64,000 bases of DNA from Pleodorina starrii (taxonomy: Eukaryota > Chlorophyta > Chlorophyceae > Chlamydomonadales > Volvocaceae), in the NCBI GenBank assembly GCA_030267565.1, contig BRXU01000001.1:8128001-8192000 (forward strand). Reading direction: 5' to 3'. The notes beneath the pieces are model-generated. The model ran no database searches. It saw only the letters and a list, made by a program, of their open reading frames with translations, and was not told the DNA's origin. The translations under genes and the position numbers were made by a program. The first letter of the stretch is position 1, and each line of letters opens with the position of its first letter. This document shows, in pieces, positions 1 through 55,339 of this stretch.

Positions 1-3000
1 GGTCTCGGATGAGCGCCAACAAAGTCAGACTTAAACGGTACGCAATGACGGGAAGGGTTTGAAGACTAAATACCGCCGCAGCGACACAAACTTACGTTGT
101 TCGTTCAAGTCCTCCGAAGCGTCCCAGGGGCCGTAAGGTACCAGCAGTGGTGGCGGTGGGGATGGAGTTGGGGGTGGGCTTGGCTTAGGGCTGGGTGGCA
201 AGGGCGGACGAGGACGTGAAGGCATCTTTGGGAGCCAATTCCATGCACCATTCCATTTCCCTGGCATGCTGGGCATGCTGGGCGGCTGAGGTGGGGCATT
301 GGGCAGCATCGGAGAAGTGCCGGGCAGTGGTGGAAGCCGCGGCGGGCGTGGCGGAGAGGCGACAGTGCTGGAGGATGCCGGCGGAAAGGGGGGCGCCGAG
401 GGAGTGTCTGGCGGCCTGGGTGACACAGGCGGCAGCGGAGGCCTCGCCGCTGTGGCTGGCATGAAGGGCGAGCTCCTCTCACAGAGCTGCGCGCGCTCGT
501 AAGATACGCCATAGTAGTCCCAGGCCCCGCTGGTGTCGGAGGGTCCCTCAAGGGTGTAGTTGCGGGCAGCGAACTGATCGCTGAATATGTCCCAGCAACA
601 CTTGCCGTCCGGGGCGATGACGGCGGTGTAGCCGGCTGCGATTGAGGGTGGGAGCCCGATTAGGGCGGCAAAGGGGGCGGTAAGTAAGGGTGCTTGGACA
701 CATTCCTTCAGACTAGGAAATGCCCCGCCCAGAGACGCCGACCTGCGACGGCTGTCGCTATTATTCGCCGATGCTGACGCACAGCGCGTTTCCAACGCTC
801 TGGAAGGAAACATGCCTTCTTGTGATTGGCGCTTAGCAAAGAGACGTACGCTGGCGGTGGCGGTGGATGACCAGCTCACCTTCTCCTGTGCTTTCATCGT
901 ACCACTGCCAGCCGGCGCCGTCCATGTCAAAGACCGTGATGTTCCATTGGAACTTCTTGTCGGTCCAATCTATTGGCCCATAGTACCGCTTGTGGAGGCC
1001 CCACACAGCGCCGTACGGAGTTTCCTGGGCAAACGCCTGAATTTGGTATGACACGATCCTGTCCAGCACGGGAGAAGTGGCACATTTCCGAGTTAAGAAT
1101 GCCCGTGTACTGTGATGACACACCTGACGCATACTACTGAGGGGCTCCTATTGCCGTTACTCAACGGTCTACCCTAAGTGTTTATGGGTGGACGCAAGCA
1201 TGAGTTTCACAATAAGCGGGAGCGAGACAGGAAAACACACTTTCGGGGGGCCTGACACTGAGGGATCCACGCCGTTAGTTGACCTAACCCGGTCACCTCC
1301 GTGCCTTGGAGCGAGGCTTACCTGTGCCAGTCCTTGCAGAAGTTAACGTGGCCCGTCAGGTTGCTGCAGTTTCAAGGACGACACACGGCGCAAATAGGAT
1401 TAAGGTTGGGGTTCGGCCGTTGACTGGACGACATCCGTAGGCGTGTGGCTGGGGAGCTGGCTTATGGGTTAACACAATTTAGCAATCCGATATGCCTTCT
1501 GGCATTCCAGCGATCCTAAAAAGGCACGACCGACCGAACGGCAACACCAAGTAATGAACGCGGCTTTCTTGATGCAAGTTGTTCACAACTGTTGGTCTTC
1601 AATCTTAACTGCCCCCTATCCGGCAACAGTCAATTCCAACCTCCCCCAGAAACGACCGCCTGCCAGGCAAGCCACTTCAGTCGACCGCCAGCCCCTCCTC
1701 CTATCGTCCCCTCCCCCTCGATCCGGCCACAGCCTCACATGGTCCTCAGTTTGGTCATCATGAGCCAGGTGCTGGGAATGGGGCCCTCGATGAGGCCCTG
1801 ACCCGTCTCGTCGCTCAGGTCCCTGGTTAGCATAGCGAAGACGTAACAGAGGCATGCGTCTATTATGCTTCTGGGCATACATACAGCAATCCTCCGGGCA
1901 GACTGCTGCTAGTAAGCAAATACGAGATTCATGTTTACAGTGTCAGAGATCAGCTGGCTGCTGGCGTGCGCAACGGGCTGCTGTATCACGCTAAAACTGA
2001 GCCGTCGGAATCCAGGCTTGCGACCTGTGCGTGTGGTTGGTCCTGAATAGAACTGCCAACACATGCTGCTCTCACCCTACCCATGGAAACTCACAGGTAC
2101 TCCAGGTTCCTCAGCAGCGCCCACTCGGATGGCAAGAAGCCCTGGACCACCGGCCTGCTGCGCCATGTCTGTGACGGGTGGCGGCCGTCCAGCATGCGCT
2201 TGATGGTGATGCGCTTGAGCGTGTCGGGCAGGAAGGGCCGGGCGGCGACTGGGTCTGGCACCGGGGGCGGTATGACTCTAGGGTAGCTCTGGTTGCCGTA
2301 CTTGACACTCTCCAGGGATTTCCGCAGCTCCGCACTCCACTCAAGGCGAGCCCGGCCGGACCACCTGGGAGCGAATGGGCAGCAAGCAAGGGGCGGGCAA
2401 GCACAATGTTGAAATGACGTTATCTTGTCGTTTATTTCAGCCCTATCTCTTCATATGGAGTTACGGATGCCCAACCCCCATCCACATGTGGACGGCAGCC
2501 AAACCAGGGGAGCCTGGCTGCTGCTCCGACCCTTCGGCCGCTCACCTCATTGCATTTAGCTCCGTGAAGGGTGCGAACAGGCACTTGTCCAGGGCCACGT
2601 TCCGCAGCGCCAGGTTGGGGTTGAGGCTGGACACGTTGCGGCTCACAAGCGCCCGGCCCACACCGCAGGGGTCTGGAAACGCAGGCAGGATGTGAAGTTG
2701 GTGAGCGTGAGGAGGTACAATACAAACCAAAAAAGGTGTTATCAGCGCTGCCAGCAGTATGGCAAACTGTCAATAAACATGTAGTAAGCCAGGCTTCTGA
2801 GCATCTGCTGTTAATGACACACGCGACACCATAACCCAGACCTCTTACCCAACATCATTGTGAAGTAGCTCGGCGCAACGTTGTGTGCAGTCTCCCCTGG
2901 AAATCCAAACTCCGAAAGATTGAAGGTTTGGCCATTCAGGCGATCACAGTTCCACGTGGTATGGTTGAAGCTGCGACGGTGGGGTGAATGTTGGTGTGCA

Positions 3001-4876
3001 TCCGGGTGAGGATGTGATATGAGGGCAAAGGCTGGAAGCCACACGCATCAGCGGGAGCTATTCGATATATAGGCAAACATGGCTTCATAACCTTCCGGCT
3101 CAAGCCCAGCTGACGAAATGCAAAGTAAAGTCACTGTCATCCTCCCGATCCGTATAGATTGTCAACACATGGGGCCCACGTAATTCCTTTTACAACCCTC
3201 GCACGTCTCACAGGTCGAAGGTGGTGCCATTGGGTCCGCTCCGGTCCGGTATAACGGCCAGCAGCTCGTGCTCGGGCCGGAAGGACACGTCCTCAAAGTA
3301 GCTGTGCGTGCGGGGGGGGGGAGATGTCGTACACAGATATGCACAAGCGGAAGGCATAAGCTACGGGGGTTGAACTGCCTTGGTCTCATGTGCTGCTGTC
3401 GCCTCTCAGCCCAAATCCCCGGCGTCTACCCATAATTCAATCAACGCCAAGCCCACCACTCTACCAATCAACGTTCAAATCCAAAGCGGTTTGCCCCGTG
3501 CCCAGCCTGGCTCAGCTCAGCTCTGCTCAGCTCACATTTCCTCCAGCGGCAGGCACACCAGGTCATCCACCAGGCTGAACTCGGGGGGCCGTGTGAGGTC
3601 GATGGAGGGGTGGTGCCAGGCGGGCGTGTGGCGCAGCGAGCTGCAGGGGTCCGGTGGCAGTGATGAGGGTCAAGCCACCATCACCAGTAAGGGCGCACAG
3701 AGTGCAAGGTAACCCTATGCATGTAACTGGACGCGTTCTTATCACCACCTTACATGCGCTTAACGATGTTTCGCGTCACGCTCGTCTGGCCAATGCCCCC
3801 ATCGTTGATGATGCGGCGGGCTGTGTCGTTGCGGTACTGCGTCCCGTGCACATGGAAGACGTCAGTACTGCCGTGTGTGCATGAAACAGCCAGTAGAGGG
3901 TCATCAGCGCCAGCGGGCGGTGAGGCCCCTCGGGCGCTGAAGGCGTTGAAGTTGCATACGCTGGGCCGCGCGCCAGAACCCCTGCACCACAATCGGACGC
4001 GACCGAACAGCATGTGTTTATCACCTGCCAATGAAGGCATGGAAATACTCCCTCTCCACACAGAGAGTGCCCACTGCCCTTCAACAAGAGAGGGACGGCG
4101 GAGGACACTTACCAGGCGGGGTAGGTGCTGCACCAGTCCGGAGTAGTTGCGTTTGGAGGGTGGCTGAAGCTGTATGACTGGTCGAGGAGGCTGAGCGCAC
4201 AGCATGTGGTGTTGGGGTCGCTCAGCGCGGCGCCTGAACAAAGAGGAAGATTGGTCGTTACAGGAAAGATCCAGAGGGCTGTTTAAACGGCGTTCGGACG
4301 TTTGAAAGCCCGCCATTCTCAGATGCGACGCCCCTGGTCGTTCTAGTCACCAGCCAACGCGCAAGCCCAGCTGCCCACGCACCGCCCGGCTCGCAGTACG
4401 TCTGGGTGGTGCAGTCGGGCGCGCACTCCAGGGCCGAGGCGTAATACTGGGCCTGGCAGTTGTTCACACAGCGCCAGGGCGCGGTCCCGAAGCCAATGCG
4501 GGTGGCCACCTCGGGCCGGCTCCAGAAGCTGGTGTCACCGCTGAGAATGAAGCGCAGCACCGCCTTGTCTGCGGGGCACAAGGGTATAGTTAACAGTCAC
4601 GACCTGCGCCATACGAGGGATTCTTTCCCATGGATCGGTTTTAACTAGTCCCAGACCCAACCGGCCCCTCCTTCGCTCACGTTGCTCATTCAGGTCTTGG
4701 GAGGCATCCCAAGGGCCGAAGGTTGTCAGTGTCGCGGCTGCGCTCCGCCACACAGCCGCCAGCAAGCAGCACAGAACCAGGGCGACTCGCCATGTGCGCT
4801 GCTTGGTGGGGCTAGCCCATCGATTGGGAGTGTCGATACGATTCAGGCTCCGGTCCGGCCTTCCCCCCGGCGGCAT
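1..4876 (-). CDS. Gene B: paralogue of the giant modular surface protein (5' part; runs off the left edge)
   Basis: Exons read on the minus strand: 4681-4876, 4383-4568, 4113-4233, 3754-3981, 3536-3640, 3212-3301, 2849-2970, 2546-2672, 2095-2364, 1739-1822, 1322-1363, 880-1058, 96-635; bases 1-95 are the start of the next intron. All have GT/AG borders and compatible phases. The ATG at 4876 is chosen because the open frame further upstream contains only a near-cognate TTG, and because gene A's ATG sits in the same Gly-Gly-Met-Pro context. Residues 31-43 form a hydrophobic signal-peptide core (VALVLCCLLAAVW), with likely cleavage near residue 48. Unlike gene A, the signal exon passes straight to the GPWDASQDLNEQ motif without a Pro-rich stretch. 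One full Cys-rich module and a Pro-rich linker follow, and the linker again ends in a DLNEQ motif, so at least one more module lies outside the window. Function unknown; a secreted or membrane surface protein is inferred. Confidence 0.8.
96..4568 (-). repeat. Gene B module 1: 11-exon Cys-rich/LRR-like ectodomain plus Pro-rich linker exon
   Basis: This copy carries the same exon series as the gene A modules. In order: a 5-Cys exon (CVNNC ... ECAPDC ... YC); a short exon with a Cys pair; an exon with ARPSVCNFNAF; a short exon with HTPAWHHPSIDL; one with YFEDVSFRPEHELL; one with FNHTTWNCDRLNG; one starting DPCGVGRALVSRN; a 270-bp exon running into LRR-like sequence; two short exons with YLDLSDETGQ and IEGPIPSTW; and an exon ending in FDMDGAGWQWYDESTGEG. 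The linker exon 96-635 starts [15 protein letters not shown] and becomes Pro-rich. The 11 module exons total 1,554 nt, one codon less than each gene A module. Two introns resemble introns of gene A modules U4 and U5. Confidence 0.8.
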
Positions 4877-5875
4877 ACCCCCGGGGGGCGCGCACTGCGT
4901 TTCTCCGTCCAAGTGCGGACCGCGCTGCCGAGCACCCGACGCCAGAGTATCGTGACAGCCGAAAGTATATCACCTTAAACCTGCGTAAATGGCAGCAGAG
5001 GTACCGCTGAGGAGCATCCAGCCAGCCATCCACGGACGCATACATACCACAATTGAGTCCAGGTCGACCCGCAGCGACGCACGCGGCAATCGCATTTTAT
5101 GACATGTATTTACTATCTACAAATATTCAACGCGGATAGTGTTGAATAACCGATCCATCGGCAGCTATACTCACAGGCAGCGCCCTCTCGCCGACCAGTG
5201 GTTATCCTAATGCGTTAATTTTGCAATAATTGCTTAGTAACAACAATTGTACAGTGACTTTTAGGTAGGTCTGTCATGAAGTCATTGATAGGTAGTGCGT
5301 GGTTCACGGTGGCGTCTCCCTTTCGACTTCCCTGATCCTTTGTTGGGTTAAATAAAAATAGGATATTCTGCAATGTTTAAGTTTCGTAACACGGTGGAAA
5401 CCGCTAAAGGACGAGAGTTGTTTTCTGTCCAAGTGACCCCGGTTTCCGGCTCTGGACCTTCCAGCGCGATCATTGTCGTTTCGCAGGCAGCGGACGGACA
5501 AATTGTGATCCGCCCCCCTCGAGACCTTTTAAAATAGATTTAAAGCAATATGGATGAATCAAATCACTTGTTTGATTATTCCAACGACCGTTCATCAAGC
5601 CCCAAGAGTCGTGAACCTAGCTACCTGAACGGTACTTAAAACCTAACCGTGTACGCAACGCAGATATACGTTTGGAGCTCAGATAGGAAAGTTATACAAG
5701 AATAGCGTATGAGTACCAAGATAACTGAGCTGGAATGCACTCAGTTACAAAAAGTTATTATTAAAAAGCGCCGCGCGCGGCATGCAAGCAAGTACACAAA
5801 ATTATATATTGCAGTCATCGCACCGCTGGTGAATGCTTTATGTTGCCAAAATAGCAGTTCCTTAAACATACTCTG

Positions 5876-6190
5876 TTGGAGAATGGGCTCACTGCCATAC
5901 TGGCGCCAGTATGGCAGTGAGCCAATTCTCCAACAATACGTGCGCTCTCTTGAGCCATGTATGGAACCCGAGGTGCGGGTGCGATTCCTGGTGGGAGCGG
6001 GGTCTCTCAGCCAGAAGACTGGGTCCGAGCGCGGTGCGCTGCCCAGTATGATGGGAGAATTGGGCTCGCCTGGCGTCAGGGCACCGGTCACCAGGGTGGC
6101 CTGGTACGTTGCCTCAGAGAGCGCACGTATTGTTGGAGAATTGGCTCACTGCCATACTGGCGCCAGTATGGCAGTGAGCCAATTCTCCAA
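5876..6190. mobile_element. Foldback (MITE-like) element with nested palindromes and 9-bp target-site duplication
   Basis: The ends are TTGGAG and CTCCAA. Each end is itself a palindrome of about 60 bp centred on GGCGCC (5875-5934 with one mismatched pair; 6131-6192 perfect). The arms continue inward as a shared inverted sequence (5935-5954 against 6113-6131), giving inverted repeats of about 80 bp. Immediately outside lie CATACTCTG (5867-5875) and CATACTCCG (6191-6199), an 8/9 direct repeat that looks like a target-site duplication. A 9-bp duplication would fit Mutator-like transposases, but no transposase is encoded, so the element is presumably non-autonomous. Family assignment is inference. 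Confidence 0.75.
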
Positions 6191-8066
6191 CATACTCCGT
6201 CATAAATCTTCTCAAAGCACCTCGTAAGGATCTACAATGGGCGGGGCGCTACCAATTCAACGCAGCGCTGATCAGAGGCTGTTCGGCTGGCCCAGGGAAC
6301 ATCAACGAGCAGTAGATAGATCCGGCCGTGTCTCACAGCATGAGTGAAGGCAGCTACATAAATAAAATGATCCTGCGTGATCATAATTGTTGTGATTATA
6401 ACAATAGTACGCTCCATGAATGAAGCGATGCCTTTGCAGGTATGGTAGTGTTGGTGTCAGCCAGCAGTAAGGCGGCAAGGCGTCCAGCAAGCCGATCGGC
6501 GCAAACAATTCCCATGCAGGCGTGGGCAGGACGCCCTCCTTAGACATGGCCTCCAAAAACTATCCTCTGAAGACTCCGACTAAGACGACTTGCAGCAGCA
6601 GGAGGATACCGATTTGGCTACACCTGGAATGCGTCCTCCGCATGAGGAGTGGAAACGACGTCGACGGCTTGTCGGCCCGAGAACTGCGTGGTCGGCAGTC
6701 CATGGAATACACAACGGGCTGTCTCGCTGCTTTGGAAATTCCTGGGCCACAGACTGGGGACGGACCATGGATGAGATGATAATCGATCGATGGCCCATCG
6801 ACCGGCGGGCTGACTGCGGGTTTTTGGGTTCTAGGTACGTATGTAGGTGCCAATCCAAGTGTGCAAGCAAGTGAAGGAATTGTCACAGATCGCACGTGCA
6901 TGGCCGGTAATTTCAATGATTGTTGGCTGTACTGCACCATCCACACCATCTTGCTACTAAATTAATTATGTAATCGACTGATGAGGAGTTGGCCACGCAC
7001 ACCATGCAATGGCAAAGGACAGCAGACTGTAAACAATGGGAGGCCACGCAGCCGGAACGACCGGATAGACGGATGCTCCATCCAGAAATCCAACTCGGAT
7101 TCAACTTTAATTTATTTTCTTTTAAATTGGGCGGCGGCCATCGGCACATCTATCGTTCTATACTTGCATCGCAGCCGCCCTCTTGTGTGGCTGGGCGACT
7201 ACAATCCTTGGCAGATGTCTACCCTGGCAGGGCAACGCGCGGTTTGCAGCAAAAATCAATGTGATTACAACGCGCACAGGGCAAACGAAGAAATCAACGA
7301 GCGCTTTCCGACAATTGTCCTCATCGGATGGAGGTGGGGCCGACTGCACATCGGCGATTGACCACGCACGAGCAGTGTTGAAACGTGCGTCATCATGAAT
7401 ATAACAAGTTACGCAGCCGACTCCGACGCAGCACGCACTAATGATTAACAGCAGAATGCAACAGGCAACCTGTTTCCTGCGAATGTGCACGGCGAGCAGC
7501 AGAGTTGTATCTTGACTCAGCAACGGTAGAAGAACCAAGCAATGGGCACCGCGACGAGACAGCGTCAATACATGTGCAGGCACGCAGTGGCAATACATGC
7601 ACAGGCAAATGAAACGCGCATACTTGAAGCTGGCTTGCCAGAAAATCGGAGATGTGGCAATCAATAAAAAAATCGCACACGTATGCACATCGCTTGGGGG
7701 TGAATTACGACAATGTAATGCGCACTTGTGCGGTTCGCTTTGCTTGTATGTACACTGATGCCGACGCATCCAGCATCCGAAACTGTGACTCATGCAAAAA
7801 TAGATCAAAACCCGGCATGCATGGGTGGATCTGACAGCAGCGGTGCGTGCAAGCGTGCTCGACGGCACCAAGTAATCAATGAGGCCCGCCCGCGATGCGA
7901 GCGGCCCTCGCTTCCAGCCCGACTACCAAGTAACACGGACAGATGCACGATGCTAGATGCTAGATGCATAGATCAAGCTGCGCATAAATCACCAGCACCT
8001 TTATCCGTTTCATCTCCAAGTCCTCCAACGATCGATCCCTCATTCAGCCGCAAGTGCATGACACAA

Positions 8067-8071
8067 TTACA
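8067..8071 (-). promoter_or_regulatory. Candidate TGTAA polyadenylation signal for gene A
   Basis: TGTAA on the minus strand, about 290 nt downstream of the gene A stop codon. TGTAA is the usual volvocine polyadenylation signal. A 5-bp motif occurs often by chance, so this is only a candidate. Confidence 0.3.
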
Positions 8072-8358
8072 GCCCACTGCTTTGCCGGAGCTATCTACGT
8101 ACCGTTCTCCACCCTAGTAGTTGTGCCTGCCCCTTCCAGAAAATAATCCCGTTTGCCGTTTACGGCTACACGCCATGGTTACTGATGGCCTTACCCACAG
8201 GCCTTGCCATGCCGCATTAAATTCCCAGTCTTTTTGTCTAGCCAATGTACCAGGGTTCTCACGCCTCATGCACAGACTTTGCCGTGGGCCGCTTGTCCGA
8301 TGACCGTTAGACAGCGGCCGAATGACAGTAGTTTCAGAATCCCCACAACTACCGCTAG

Positions 8359-53125
<44,767 letters not shown>

Positions 53126-55094
53126 GCCGCCGACGGGGCTCCGTGCAGGCTGCTGGCGCCCCCTTCTGTCCAGCTGCCTGGCCAACCGTAACTGCAGAGT
53201 CGGTGCAGGTTTCAGCGCTGCTGCACCTGCGTCACAATCAGCACATTCGGTCACTGAAAGGCGCACCTGAAAGCGTCGTCCTTGACGGCGTTACCATCAA
53301 TCCGTGCAATTTAATTGCCGGCGACCTCCTCAAAGGCCCCAGTAATTTTATTGGTTGCCAGGGAATGCATAATTACATAACGATTGCGCACTGTAACCTT
53401 CTCTCCGAAGGAGGTCCGTATTTGCACTTACCGACAGGCTTGGCTCATTTATATGCACCGAGCCATTCCGTATATAAGTTATGGCCAATAAATAATTATT
53501 ATAAAATATAAATTGTGGTTTGTGTACCATACAAATCTATGTACTAGTTGGGTTGTCGCCTGGGTATTCCGCTTTTTGTTCGTCGCTGGTGTTGGCAAGG
53601 CGACGGTGAATTCAAAAGTGCATAACACAGTGTTTCTTACGAATAACTCAAGCAATCGTCGCACAGCTGTGTGCTAGGGAATTCTGACCGTCGAGCTCCG
53701 GTCGCGAATGTCGTTTCGTCGCCTGCAAGCGGAAATCTGACGAAAGTCGTGGATTTCGCCAGAAACTATTCTTAGATTTATAATATATCGTGATTAAATA
53801 CTCATTTATTACTGCGCTTCGATTCGTGTCATCTGCCCACCCTGCGGCGGCTTTCGTAACCGTGTGATATATATGATCTTGACAACGACCTGCACGACCT
53901 GCACGTACCCGCAACAAGTCATCGGCAACATAACAATTTATACAATTGCACTTGATGACTTTAAGATCAATTGCCATGGCATTAAATGAAGGAGCTAGCT
54001 ACGCACGTGTTGGTCCGTTCGAGATGAGGAAAGGAGCTGGCGCTTATTAAGGAGCTGGCGCTTAATTATTATTGATGCATGAATGCCAGTCGATTTATCA
54101 ACAAACCACGTCTACCGTATGCGTGTCGGCACCTAAACTTGAAGCATTATTCTTGCGCTGCGTGGACGCGTTGGCGCGGGGCGGCACAGCAGGGCACAGC
54201 GGGAAGCGGTACTAGCATGCGGGCGTGTTGTTAATAATTTTGAGGGAGCTTTTAGGCGTGATGTAAACCCTTGGGCCCCCGGCTCGCATTGTTGGGGTAC
54301 AGGAGTTACACGCTCCACAACCTTATATATAACATGATGGTCATGACTCTGAACTGTTGGGAGATGCCCCGGTGCTGCAAAGCACCGACGTTGGCGACCT
54401 TGTACGTATAGGCTAGTGGCGTAGTGGTGCACTAAGAAGCTGCAAGGACTGCAGGGACGTCTGACGGTGGTGCGTGGTGTCCTGAGAGGCCTCCTGGCCT
54501 CCCCAACAAAAGCGGTGGATGGCACACCCGGGGGTAACCAAGCGGGGACTGCGTGTGCGTGCCCGTTCACGCCTGCCCCCTTCTAGTTGGTTGGGTGGTT
54601 GGGCGGCCTCCCCGGTAAAGCTGAGCCGCCCCTTCTGGGGAGAGCCCCAGAAGTAACTGCTGCAACGAACTCCACGACCATGCAGTAGGGACACTCAACA
54701 CTACGTATACCGTATTTAAACCCGAAGTAAGGCAAAGGATACGTAACCCACATGCGAAACCTCAGCCAGCTTACACGTCACCAACGAAAGGCAAGTCCGA
54801 ACGTATGGTTGCTGAGGGTATCCACGGGTGTCGGATTCGGTTATCTTCTGTGCCTACTGTAACAGCGTGACACCGGTCTACTTCAGGGAACGGCGTTTTC
54901 GCTTGTCGGAAGGCCGGACTCGGCGGCTCGATAGGCGGTCACGTGAAATCGGATGGACGGGACTGGGATTGAGGAAAGCAGATCGAGTGTGGTCCATCCT
55001 GGTCGGCTTGCCGTTAAATACAAGCGACTTCGAACTTTATACGTACAGCGAGCAATCGGCTAGCTCGCTTATGTATTCGCCCAAATTTGCAGCG

Positions 55095-55099
55095 TTACA
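55095..55099 (-). promoter_or_regulatory. Candidate TGTAA polyadenylation signal for the Nudix gene
   Basis: TGTAA on the minus strand, about 240 nt past the stop codon at 55340, a plausible 3' UTR length for a volvocine gene. The motif is short, so chance occurrence is likely. Confidence 0.3.
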
Positions 55100-55126
55100 C
55101 GGCTTTAAACGGAAGTTTGAGCATCC

Positions 55127-55190
55127 TTAAGGGCCCCTAAAGCAACCCTAAACCCCTAAGGGCCCCTAAACCCTAAACCCCTAAGGGCCG
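55127..55190. repeat. Telomere-like CCCTAAA/CCCCTAAGGG tract
   Basis: Interspersed CCCTAAACCC and CCCCTAAGGGCCCCTAAA units lie downstream of the Nudix gene. The orientation is opposite to the TTTAGGG-type tracts at 57313 and 57942, and the units are mixed with CCTAAGGG palindromes. Confidence 0.6.
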
Positions 55191-55339
55191 CACGCTTCGA
55201 CGGCGGCCTTCAAAGACAGCCCCACCATCGGCTAATTGACAATAGTGAAGAACGACTCCCTCGGGGTAGGCTGGGCATGTCCACGATCGATGAACTTCAC
55301 AATCCAAACCCCGACAAATCCATACACCCGCGAGCGTCG

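Larger units (their letters stand above)
4877..8358. other. Intergenic region between gene A (3' end) and gene B (5' end)
   Basis: No gene could be supported here. The open frames are short, and the longest (minus strand, about 7158-7871) begins at a TTG rather than ATG and shows no recognisable motif. The stretch nearest 8358 should contain the gene A 3' UTR; a TGTAA motif lies on the minus strand at 8067-8071. The stretch above 4877 should hold gene B's promoter and 5' UTR, but I see no convincing core element. A foldback element sits at 5876-6190. Confidence 0.6.
53126..55339. other. Intergenic region between gene A (5') and the Nudix gene (3')
   Basis: No supported gene. The part next to 53126 should hold gene A's 5' UTR and promoter: minus-strand CTTATATACGG near 53468-53478, with ATTGGCC just upstream, is a possible TATA/CCAAT arrangement, but weak. 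The part next to 55339 should hold the Nudix 3' UTR. Open frames here (for example plus 54828-55130) have no recognisable motif. Telomere-like sequence lies at 55127-55190. Confidence 0.55.

Noticed and set aside
7158..7871. 237-residue minus-strand open frame after gene A
   Set aside because: Starts at TTG, no motif or splice support; more likely 3' UTR or intergenic sequence.
53126..53266. Extension of the gene A frame upstream of 53125
   Set aside because: The upstream frame begins at GTG, not ATG, and no upstream exon could be shown. The same holds for the TTG at 4912 in gene B.
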